DNA of 64,000 bases from positions 124,001-188,000 of the forward strand of contig PBUB01000028.1 of assembly GCA_002729885.1 (NCBI GenBank), written 5' to 3'. The stretch comes from Spirochaetaceae bacterium. GTDB taxonomy: Bacteria > Spirochaetota > Leptospiria > Leptospirales > Leptonemataceae. The notes under the pieces were generated by a model. The model was not told where the DNA came from. It saw nothing but the letters and a program-made list of their open reading frames with translations, and did no database searches. Made by a program: the position numbers and the translations under genes. Positions 18,672 to 27,600 of this stretch are shown here, in pieces (position 1 is the first letter of the stretch; each line of letters starts with the position of its first letter).

Positions 18672-19709
18672 TCAGGAACGATCTTTCAATGCATGGTCCA
18701 GCAGCATGCCCGCCGCTTCGAAGGGAGATAGAGTACCTGCGATTACCCTTTCCTTTAGCTCGGCTCTGTATTCCCTGGATTCGCGATTTTCCAGAATGCG
18801 ATTTCGAATCAGTTCACCCAGATACTCATTCATCCAGTACACAGCCTGGCCCTTCCTGCGCTTATCGAAGTGACCATTTTCTTTCATGGAATCCAGGAAG
18901 TTTTCCAGGAGACTGTACACTTCATCCAGACCCATTCCGGTGACAGCACTGGTCAGTATCACTTCAGCCTTCCATCCATGATCCGCCGGAGGAAATAGTT
19001 CCAGAGCCCGTCGATAGTCCGCCGCTGCAATCTTGGCCTTCTTGTCGTTACCGGAGTCGGATTTGGTGATAGCAATGCCATCCGCCATCTCCATAATGCC
19101 GCGCTTCATTCCCTGCAGTTCATCCCCTGCACCGGGCAGCATTAACAGTAGAAAGAAATCTACCATGGAATGAACAATGGTCTCGCCCTGACCCACTCCT
19201 ACAGTTTCTACAAGTATGCGATCGAAGCCCGCCGCTTCGCAAAGGATAATGCTTTCGCGGGTCTTTCTGGCCACACCTCCCGGAGATCCGCCGGATGGGC
19301 TGGGGCGAATGTAGGCGTTTTGTTCTCTGGTAAGAGCTTCCATGCGAGTTTTATCACCCAGAATGGAGCCTTTGCTTCGCTCAGAAGACGGATCGATGGC
19401 AAGCACAGAAAGCTTATGGCCTCGCTCCAGAAGTAACTTGCCAAAGGATTCAATGAAGGTACTTTTTCCTACCCCTGGAATGCCGGTAATTCCAATGCGA
19501 AGGGAGTTTCCTGCATGGGGCAGACAGGCATGCACCACTTCGGATGCCAGCTCCTGATCTTCCGGTCGCGTGCTTTCTGTAAGGGTAATGGCCTGACTGA
19601 GCACCACGCGATTACCCGCGCGCACTCCGTCTATATACTCCGCAGCGCTTTTTCGTCTGGGCCCACGATTCAGGCCATCAGAAAGCAGCCGTGGATTGAA
19701 TGGGGCCAT
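18672..19709 (-). CDS. meaB: methylmalonyl-CoA mutase-associated GTPase
   Basis: A 345-residue P-loop GTPase of the MeaB/ArgK family. The Walker A motif is in GITGIPGVGKSTF, followed by LAIDPSSERSKGSILGDKTRM (typical MeaB switch region), IRPSPSGGSPGGVA and the ETVGVGQGE switch. It gates cofactor loading and protects the B12-dependent mutase from inactivation. Its start overlaps the last base of the mutB stop, so it is the third gene of mutA-mutB-meaB. The length and C-terminal dimerisation arm are normal. Confidence 0.94.
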   Translation of the reverse strand: MAPFNPRLLSDGLNRGPRRKSAAEYIDGVRAGNRVVLSQAITLTESTRPEDQELASEVVHACLPHAGNSLRIGITGIPGVGKSTFIESFGKLLLERGHKLSVLAIDPSSERSKGSILGDKTRMEALTREQNAYIRPSPSGGSPGGVARKTRESIILCEAAGFDRILVETVGVGQGETIVHSMVDFFLLLMLPGAGDELQGMKRGIMEMADGIAITKSDSGNDKKAKIAAADYRRALELFPPADHGWKAEVILTSAVTGMGLDEVYSLLENFLDSMKENGHFDKRRKGQAVYWMNEYLGELIRNRILENRESREYRAELKERVIAGTLSPFEAAGMLLDHALKDRS

Positions 19710-21889
19710 TAACCAGCCTGTGCCTGAGGCTCTTTTCCCAGAAGGATTTCCAGAATGGATGCAGCCGCCTGTGGAATCACCGTGCCCGGTCCAAAGATCG
19801 CAGCGGCTCCGGCTTCATAGAGGAAGTCGTAATCCTGCTGTGGAATTACTCCTCCCACTACAACCAGAATGTCGGAGCGATCCAGTTTCTTCAGTTCTTC
19901 CACCACCTGGGGAACCAGGGTTTTATGGCCGGCAGCCAGGGAGGAGACCCCCAGGATATGTACATCGTTTTCTACGGCCTGGCGAGCCACCTCTTCCGGG
20001 GTTTGAAACAGAGGTCCGATGTCCACATCGAATCCCAGGTCTGCGAAACTGGTGGAGATTACTTTGGCACCGCGGTCATGGCCGTCCTGACCCATCTTGG
20101 CCACGAGAATTCGGGGTCTGCGCCCTTCCTTCTCCGCGAATTCGTCTGCCAGGGACGTAGCTCGCTTGAAGTCCTCGTTGTTTTCAATCTCAGAAGAATA
20201 CACTCCCGATATACTACGAATAACTGCCTTGTATCGTCCAAAAACTTTTTCCATTGCCTCGGAAATCTCGCCCAGGCTGGCACGCTTGCGAGCCGCCTGC
20301 ACAGCCAGATCCAGCAGGTTGCCTTCTCCGGTTTCTGCACATTTCGTTATCGCTTCCAGAGCCTGGCGGCATTCTTCGGGATTTCGCTCTTTTCGCAGCC
20401 TTTCCAGGCGCTCGATCTGAGATTTTCGCACTGCAGTATTGTCAATGTCCAGGATTTCCAGAGGATCCTCAGCATCGCTTCTAAAGCGATTTATACCAAC
20501 GATAACGTCTCTTCCGGAATCGATTCTGGCCTGCTTTCTGGCAGCAGCTTCTTCGATTCGCATTTTCGGAAGTCCGGTTTCAATGGCTTTGGAAATTCCG
20601 CCCAGATCTTCCACTTCCTGAATCAGCTTCCAGGCCCGCCTGGCCAGAAGATTGGTAAGAGCCTCTACGTAATAGCTTCCAGCCCAGGGATCTACAGCTC
20701 TGGTAATGTCGCTTTCATCCTGTAAAAAGAGCTGTGTGTTTCGAGCAATTCGTGCAGAAAAATCTGTAGGAAGAGCAATGGCCTCATCCAGAGCATTTGT
20801 ATGCAGCGATTGGGTATGCCCCAGAGCAGCGGACAGAGCTTCCACGCAAGTTCTGGCTACGTTATTGTATGGATCCTGTTCGGTAAGGCTCCATCCAGAA
20901 GTCTGACAGTGAGTTCTGAGAGCCATGGATTTAGGATTCTTGGGATCGAACTGCTTTACAAGTTTAGACCACAGCAAACGTCCCGCTCGCATCTTGGCAA
21001 TTTCCATAAACTGATTCATGCCAATGGCCCAGAAAAAGGAAATCCTGGGAGCAAATTCATCCACGCTCAGTCCTGCAGCCATGCCCGTGCGAAGATACTC
21101 CAGACCATCCGCCAGAGTATAGGCCAATTCCAGATCTGCCGTGGCCCCGGCTTCCTGCATATGATATCCAGAAACGCTGATGGAGTTAAATTTAGGCATC
21201 TTCGAAGATGTATATGCGAAGATGTCGGCGATGATCTTCATGGAAGGAGCTGGCGGATAAATATAGGTATTTCGCACCATGAATTCTTTAAGAATATCAT
21301 TTTGAATGGTACCGGTAAGCTTTTCCGGCGGAACACCCTGCTCTTCTCCAGCAACAATGAAGAAAGCCAGCACTGGAATAACCGCACCGTTCATGGTCAT
21401 GGAAACAGAAACGTTTTCCAGAGGAATCTGATTGAACAGAACTTCCATATCCAGGATGGAGTCAATGGCCACACCTGCTTTTCCTACATCGCCCACCACT
21501 CGCGGATGATCCGAATCGTAACCTCTATGAGTGGCCAGATCAAATGCAACGCTCAAACCTTTCTGGCCAGCAGCCAGGTTTCGACGATAGAATGCGTTGG
21601 ATTCTTCGGCTGTAGAAAACCCGGCATACTGGCGAATGGTCCAGGGCCTGGTCACATACATTGTAGAATACGGGCCGCGAAGATAGGGAGCTACACCAGC
21701 GCCAAAGTCCAGATGCTCAAGACCTGTTAATGCATCGGCTCCATAGGCGGATTGCACGGGGATGCCTTCCGGAGTATTCATGGCCACGTCATCGGATGGA
21801 GGATGGTCTGCATTTCCTCCTGCGGTAATGGGTGAGTAATTCACCTTATTAAAATCAGGCTTCATTTTTCCTTCCTGCAATTCTTTCAT
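19709..21889 (-). CDS. mutB: methylmalonyl-CoA mutase, large (alpha) subunit
   Basis: A 726-residue B12-dependent mutase. The N-terminal barrel has [19 protein letters not shown] and [17 protein letters not shown], typical of the substrate-binding region. The C-terminal B12 domain carries DGHDRG (D-x-H-x-x-G, the cobalt-ligand motif) in [13 protein letters not shown]. It isomerises (R)-methylmalonyl-CoA and succinyl-CoA, joining propionyl-CoA breakdown to the TCA cycle. A heterodimeric arrangement with mutA supports a methylmalonyl- rather than ethylmalonyl-CoA mutase. Its start overlaps the mutA stop by four bases. Confidence 0.95.
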   Translation of the reverse strand: MKELQEGKMKPDFNKVNYSPITAGGNADHPPSDDVAMNTPEGIPVQSAYGADALTGLEHLDFGAGVAPYLRGPYSTMYVTRPWTIRQYAGFSTAEESNAFYRRNLAAGQKGLSVAFDLATHRGYDSDHPRVVGDVGKAGVAIDSILDMEVLFNQIPLENVSVSMTMNGAVIPVLAFFIVAGEEQGVPPEKLTGTIQNDILKEFMVRNTYIYPPAPSMKIIADIFAYTSSKMPKFNSISVSGYHMQEAGATADLELAYTLADGLEYLRTGMAAGLSVDEFAPRISFFWAIGMNQFMEIAKMRAGRLLWSKLVKQFDPKNPKSMALRTHCQTSGWSLTEQDPYNNVARTCVEALSAALGHTQSLHTNALDEAIALPTDFSARIARNTQLFLQDESDITRAVDPWAGSYYVEALTNLLARRAWKLIQEVEDLGGISKAIETGLPKMRIEEAAARKQARIDSGRDVIVGINRFRSDAEDPLEILDIDNTAVRKSQIERLERLRKERNPEECRQALEAITKCAETGEGNLLDLAVQAARKRASLGEISEAMEKVFGRYKAVIRSISGVYSSEIENNEDFKRATSLADEFAEKEGRRPRILVAKMGQDGHDRGAKVISTSFADLGFDVDIGPLFQTPEEVARQAVENDVHILGVSSLAAGHKTLVPQVVEELKKLDRSDILVVVGGVIPQQDYDFLYEAGAAAIFGPGTVIPQAAASILEILLGKEPQAQAG

Positions 21890-23889
21890 TGCTCTCTCTG
21901 ATGCGAACCAACGCTTGAGCCCAGAATTCGCTTTTGTAGCTCTACCAGTGTTCCAAATACATTGGACTTCAAGTGAATAAATTCAATCACGCCTTTTGAC
22001 TCCAGCGCGTCCCGATTCTCTGGACTTCCCGCAACAATCACAGGAAGTCCTTTTTCTGAAGCAATAGGGAGCACGGCATCTGCCAGTGCTTCATATTCTT
22101 CATCGCTGGAACACAGTGTAAGCGCTACAATGGAGGAATCCTTCGCAATGCGATCCTTCAAAAACTCTGCGGCTGAAGAAACTTCGCCCAGCGAACCCGG
22201 ATCTTCCACAGCAAATCCTGCGCATCCCAGGAAGTTCTGGGAAAAGGCAGCTCTGGCTCTTTGCATGGCCAGCTTTCCGGCAGGCACCAGCAGAACCTGA
22301 GGACGAAAACCCTTGCTGGCTGCTACACTCTGAAAATGAATCCTGAGATCTTCAAATCCAGACGTCGCCCTGCCGAATCGCACAGGAGCAATGGCCTTTC
22401 CTTTCGCATCATCGCTTTCCAGCTGAACTCCGTTCACCCAGTGGCCGGTATACGGATCATATCGTTTTTCCTTCACATCCTCTTTCAGGGAAGGATACTG
22501 ATTCACTCCAACGTAAATGGAGCGTCGGGAAGATACATTTTTGAGAGCATCGGAAAGTTGCTCCGCCAGATTCTTCTGGATGCTTCCGGATTTCAGACCT
22601 TCCAGGAATCCACCGGCCTGCTCGAGATTCTGAAAGTCCTGAAAGGCAGCCGATCCCAGTTCATCGGTTAGTTTTTCCAGATAATAAGCACCTCCGCCCG
22701 GATCCGCCACCTGTTGTAGGTAGCTTTCATGACGGATTAGATTCTGAATATTACGCGCCATCCTTCTGGAGAAGGCATCCTCTCGATCTGTAATTAGATG
22801 AAACGGATGCACTGTATGTCTCTGGGAACCTCCCAGAACTGCGCTGATAGATTGCGTGGTAGAGCGAAGCAGATTGGTATAGGGGTCCAGAGCCGATAGT
22901 TCAAAAACAGATGTTTCCGTAGATTGATAAAGTGCTGCGGCCGCTTTCCAATCGCCGGTTTCGCTTCCTGCTTTCGATACTTCGTTGGCATACGCGCTGG
23001 CGATCTGCGACCAGAGATATCGCGCTGCTCTTAGCTGAGCTACTTCCGGAAAGAAGCTGGATGAAACGGCGCTTCGAACATGGGTAGCTCTGAGTGCGCT
23101 GGCCAGACTCAGCCCGCGATCCAGAAGTGCAGATATATAGAAGCTTCCCAGAGAAAGAGTAAGGCTTAGCTGGGTAATGTTGTTTGCACCGGCATAGCGA
23201 AACAGATGGCCACTAACTCCCAGGAAAGGTCGGCTGTCCTTTTCCAGATAGGCTGCAGTTGCATCCAGATCCTCTCGAAGCTCCGTTTCCAGAGTGGATG
23301 TTTCAACGGCTCCGGTTCGCAGATACCTGGCCAGAGGATCTACAGAAATCAGGACTTTATTTGCATCCTTGGTAGCAGCCCATTTCAGCAGGGGTTGGGC
23401 ATCTTTAAGATGCACTTCCAGATCCAGATTTACCGAAACGCGATTTAGATCGATCTTTTCACAAAATTGAGCAGCATGGCCTACATAAGAGGCATCGTTT
23501 ACAAGAAGTCTGATGCTACCCAGCTCATGTTTGTAGAACTCTTCCAGCAGTGCATCCAGATCCGACTCATTGTGATGCAAAGAAAAGTCGATGGTCTGCT
23601 CGGTAAGCCAGACATTTCCCTGAGCACGAATTCCTCTCAGGTAAGGAAACTCGCCGGGAAGATGCTTTTCCAGACCAGCGGGTTTTTCATCCGAAAGGTA
23701 GAAAGGACTCAGTATGATTCCGTCTCGCGTTTTCCAGTTCAGCTTCTGAAGCGCTTTCTCCGGGTCCTCCGGATTCTTCAGGTCTTTCAGGATCTTTTCT
23801 TCCCAGGATTTTCGATCCAGGGGAGAAAAGTCATCGAATAACTTCAGATTGGGTTCTGGAAACAGTTCCGGGTCCAGCTTTGCGCTCAT
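21886..23889 (-). CDS. mutA: methylmalonyl-CoA mutase, small (beta) subunit
   Basis: A 667-residue protein homologous to the large subunit, from an ATG at 23889 (a GTG one codon earlier is also possible). It keeps the barrel ([36 protein letters not shown]), but the C-terminal domain lacks the D-x-H-x-x-G motif, as expected of a non-catalytic MutA that binds no B12. It stabilises the heterodimer. First gene of mutA-mutB-meaB. The 783 bases upstream hold no clear gene or recognisable cobalamin riboswitch; they contain copy 1 of the structured repeat. Confidence 0.92.
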   Translation of the reverse strand: MSAKLDPELFPEPNLKLFDDFSPLDRKSWEEKILKDLKNPEDPEKALQKLNWKTRDGIILSPFYLSDEKPAGLEKHLPGEFPYLRGIRAQGNVWLTEQTIDFSLHHNESDLDALLEEFYKHELGSIRLLVNDASYVGHAAQFCEKIDLNRVSVNLDLEVHLKDAQPLLKWAATKDANKVLISVDPLARYLRTGAVETSTLETELREDLDATAAYLEKDSRPFLGVSGHLFRYAGANNITQLSLTLSLGSFYISALLDRGLSLASALRATHVRSAVSSSFFPEVAQLRAARYLWSQIASAYANEVSKAGSETGDWKAAAALYQSTETSVFELSALDPYTNLLRSTTQSISAVLGGSQRHTVHPFHLITDREDAFSRRMARNIQNLIRHESYLQQVADPGGGAYYLEKLTDELGSAAFQDFQNLEQAGGFLEGLKSGSIQKNLAEQLSDALKNVSSRRSIYVGVNQYPSLKEDVKEKRYDPYTGHWVNGVQLESDDAKGKAIAPVRFGRATSGFEDLRIHFQSVAASKGFRPQVLLVPAGKLAMQRARAAFSQNFLGCAGFAVEDPGSLGEVSSAAEFLKDRIAKDSSIVALTLCSSDEEYEALADAVLPIASEKGLPVIVAGSPENRDALESKGVIEFIHLKSNVFGTLVELQKRILGSSVGSHQREQ

Positions 23890-24180
23890 CACTCCAGATT
23901 CCAGAAATAAGCCTCTATGTCAGCAGAAAATCGGCTCCGGTGGTGGCGGCGGGGGCTACATAATGTGGATCAGCAGAAAGGAGCGAGATAATCAGATGGC
24001 CGATCAATTGCCCGGCTCAAGCTGCGAATTTATCCGACCCACTCCCTGCGCAAGTTTCACTGCCAGCACCCTACCACCGAGCTTGGACCAATCATCGAGT
24101 TTTCAGAAATAGCGTGCCGCTTTCACCGAGAGCCTGACCATATTCCATTTAGGCCGTCACTGCGTAATAAGTCGTACCCA

Positions 24181-24500
24181 CCCGCGCCGCACTGCCTGCC
24201 GTGGCCCGGTTTCTACTTAAAATCGTTTTAGCACCATAAGCCGAACCCGGCCAGCTATGTTGGGCGCAGGTTCCACTTAAAATCATCCCGCCACCATAAC
24301 CCGAACCAGACCCACTCTGTTCGGCGCGAGTTCCACTTAAAATCGCCGCCACACCATAAGCCGAACCAGCCCTGCTCCGCTCGGCGCGAGTTCCACTTAA
24401 GATCATCCCACCACCATAAGCCGCCCCCCCCGAGGATCAACCCAGGAAGCGTCCCACATAAAGTCGGTCTAGTGCAATAAACCGAACCCGGCCACTCTCA
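24181..24500 (+). repeat. 60-nt tandem repeats, copy 1 region
   Basis: Units of exactly 60 nt start at 24241, 24301 and 24361. Degenerate units lie at 24181, 24421 and 24481. Each unit carries a box near GTTCCACTTAAAATC and a box near CACCATAAGCCGAACC, with a GC-rich stretch between. Because 60 is divisible by three, the minus strand reads openly as a 20-residue peptide repeat (around ILSGTRAE), but there is no ribosome binding site or stable protein pattern, so I treat it as DNA repeat. The region from 24361 onward is near-identical to 31023 onward. Confidence 0.85.
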
Positions 24501-24507
24501 AAAGAAG

Positions 24508-24688
24508 AAATCGCGAAGCGATTTCCACAATAACTAGCGGTTTACTCGGGATCCTTTGGTAGTGGGCCAAGGTTACCCTGGGAGCGAGCACAGGACGTGC
24601 GAGCAGCGCGCGTCTAGACACGGAAGGATAGCCGCGCGCCGAGGGGTAATCCTGGCCCACGAGCATACTGCGATCCTAAACCGCCTGG
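24508..24688 (+). repeat. structured 3'-end element, copy 1 (GAA hairpin plus long palindrome)
   Basis: AAATCGC-GAA-GCGATTT (24508-24524) is a perfect 7-bp hairpin. A ~153-nt imperfect palindrome follows at 24536-24688. Its outer arms are AGCGGTTTA near the left and TAAACCGCCTGG at the right; its middle arms are GTGGGCCAAGGTTACCC and GGGGTAATCCTGGCCCAC, with two differences from perfect pairing. The core holds GGGAGCG, CAGGACGTGCGAGC and GCGCGCG. The right end overlaps the last codons and TAG stop of the giant cyclase gene (stop at 24676-24678). Confidence 0.8.
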
Positions 24689-27600
24689 CGTTTTAATTCA
24701 AACTGTGCGTTAGGAATGAGCCCCTCACCGTCCACGGACAGGTCGGGTTTAATTCCCTGTAAAAAAAACATATCCAGTTTCCCTTTTCCCTTTGCCTGGA
24801 CTTTCCCCCTTGGTTCCACATCGAACAACTCCTTTACCAGGTCGTAGGTTTCCTGAGAAATATTGACTCGTCCAGGTTCGCCGGAAGACTCCATGCGACT
24901 GGCGGTATTCACTGTATCCCCCCAGATATCATAGGCAAACTTATCGGTGCCCAGAACACCGGCGGTCACCGGACCGCTATGGATACCAATTCGGATCTTC
25001 CAGATCCTTTCGCCAACAGAAGCTCTCACTTCTTCCACCTGTTTCATAAATTCCCGAAATTCAAGAGCGGCCAGGCAGGCATCGACTGCATGAGTGCGAT
25101 TCTCAGCCGGCAGGCCGCCGGCGGCCATGTAGGCATCACCAATTGTTTTGAGCTTTTCCAGTCCATTTCGCTTCACAATCTGATCGAACTGGCTGAAACA
25201 ACTGTCCAGTTGCGAAACCAGCTCTTCCGGTTTCATCGAAGCCGAGGCAGCTGTGAAACCGGCAAAATCTGTAAAGAGTACACTGACAGACTCGTACTGT
25301 CTGGGCTGCACCTGACCTTCCCGCTTTAGTTCGTCCGCCACTTCCAGCGGGAGGATGTTTGCCAGCAAACGATCCGACTCGGCCCGGGCCATAGCGGTCT
25401 CCTTCAGGAGACTCGATGCTCGGACAGCACCAGCAAGCTGCGCTCCCAGTCTTTCACAAAATGAAATTTCGCCTTGCGATAGTTGCTTTGATTCCGGGCC
25501 GGTGATACCCAGAATGCCAATAACCTCCCCTTCCACTATCAGAGGGACATTGATGAACCATTCCATTCCAGCAAATTCGCGGACAGCACGATCCACCGGC
25601 ATCATGAGCTTGTCAATCCTGGGGTTATTAATATCCGCAAAATGAAAAGCACGCTTCTTTGAATACGTCATGTAAAGATTACCTCCGTCACGATTCAATG
25701 GGATCGATCTTAGAGGCTCTGGCAGTTCCCGGGGTTCCCAGGACTGGTTCCGAATGAGCACAGCTTGCGGACTTATTTCTGAGTCCTTTTCATTGATGAC
25801 CCAGAGCACTGTAGAGTCAGCCCCAAAGTGCTTTCCCGCAACACTATGCAGCGATGAGAGAATTTCCATCATTGTTGTCGCCTGGTTGGCCTCTCGCGCA
25901 AGGTCGGCAAGGATTTCTGTTTCTTCTCTGGCCCTTTCCGCTTCCTTACGTGCTATTTCTGCCTGCTCCAGAAGTCGCGTGGAGCGAATTACGCCTGCCA
26001 CCTGGTTGCAAAATGCCTCCATCTGATGAATCTGGTCCCGGGATAATCCAAGGGGTTGATCGTACTGAGAGGCCAGAAAAACCCCCATTGGCTCATTCTC
26101 TACCCACATGGGCACAGCAATTACAGAGCGAGCTTTGCCTTCCATAAGCAGGGCTGCATCCAATCTTCTGCTCGTTCTTGAAATTCGAGGCAAATACAGA
26201 GTCCTTTTCCTTAGAATTGCTCTGGCAATAACGCTTTCCTGTTCATCAAATGGTATCCCGGTATCCCTTATGAGTCTTGTGGCCTCCTCCGGCACATTGG
26301 CTGCTGCTCGGGACCGATAGTGCACCAGACGCTGACTTTCTTCATCCAGAAGCAGAAAGCCGAAAAATGCCAGGCCAAACTGCTGCTCCGCAAAGTTAAG
26401 AACCAGGTCCACCATTTCGGACTGGGAGGTTGTGGCGCTGGCCTGTTCTGCCAGCTGACGCAGAGCATCCGTGGATTCCCTGGAGCGCTCCACTCGTTCC
26501 TTTTCCTCCCGTACTTCATCCATCAGCCTGGTGCTATGAATGGCCCCGGCAATCTGGTTACAGAAACGGGATATGGACTCAATTTCATGACTGGATCTCT
26601 TTCGCTCCCCCAACGAACACCACAGGATGCCTATGGTTTCCTTTTGCACGACGAGAGGGAATTGCGCCAGAGACTTAAGATCCAGGCGCGTACTGATTTC
26701 GCGATCGATGGCAGTTACCATTGCGCCGGATTTCTTTTTTAGATACTCCGGATCCTCTTTTCGAGGTGGTATATAGAATGGTCTTTTTCGCAGGAAAGTT
26801 CTGTACAGGGTGCCGCTTTCTTCTCGCAGCGGGATCCGGAGATTGGCTGTAAAGAGCTCCTCCTCACTTCCATGCTCCAAACGGTCGGAAGCGTATTTCA
26901 TTGTGTATAATTCGTTTTGAGCCTCGTCTACCATTTGAAGTACTAGCGAGTCCACATCGTAAGTACTCTGGATATGATGAAACACTTCGTCCAGGATATC
27001 TTCTAGATCCGAAGACTCGTTGATCTTTCGAGTAAAATCCGCCAGATCTCTCGACTCGTTGCTGGCCTGCAGGGCCTTCTGTTTTTCCTGCTCTGCAAGA
27101 TCCCTGGCCTGAAGAACCTGCTCAAGAAGACTGGACTTCTGTACCGCACCGGCTATCTGACTTGCGAATCTCTCAAGGCGGTCTATTTCCTTTCTGCTTC
27201 TTCTGCGACTGTCAAAAGCAATCCAGATTATTCCGATGGTTTCTCCCTGACTGACCAGCGGAATGTGAGCGAAAGCCTGGAGGTTTAATGTCTCTGCAAT
27301 GTAGCGATCCGTTTCGCTACCAAAGTCCCCGGCAACCCGCGGAATATACAGGGGCCTCTTTTTCAAATATGTGCGATAAAGTGTTCCCGCTTCCTCGGAA
27401 AGCGGCGCCGAGAAATCCAGCTTATCTCCCCCTGGAACGCCGGGATCATTGCTGGTAGCTCTTACAGTGAACAGGTTCTTCCTGGATTGATCAACCAGCA
27501 GCAATCCTGCTGCCTTTGCCTCAAAAGTTTGTTTTAAATGGGCGAAAATAAAGTCAGTCACATCATCCAGACTGCCAGCTTCGTTCAATCGGCGAGACAT

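Noticed and set aside
19696..21730. Several long plus-strand frames over mutB
   Set aside because: They are shadows of mutB, which has a full set of family motifs on the minus strand.
23893..24180. Cobalamin riboswitch upstream of mutA
   Set aside because: I looked for the B12-box elements on the minus strand and did not find a convincing set.
24149..24406. Minus-strand open frames with a 20-residue repeat (ILSGTRAE...) in the 60-nt arrays, also at 30824-31102
   Set aside because: The frame is open only because the repeat length is a multiple of three. There is no ribosome binding site, the second copy breaks the pattern, and DNA boxes rather than codons are conserved.
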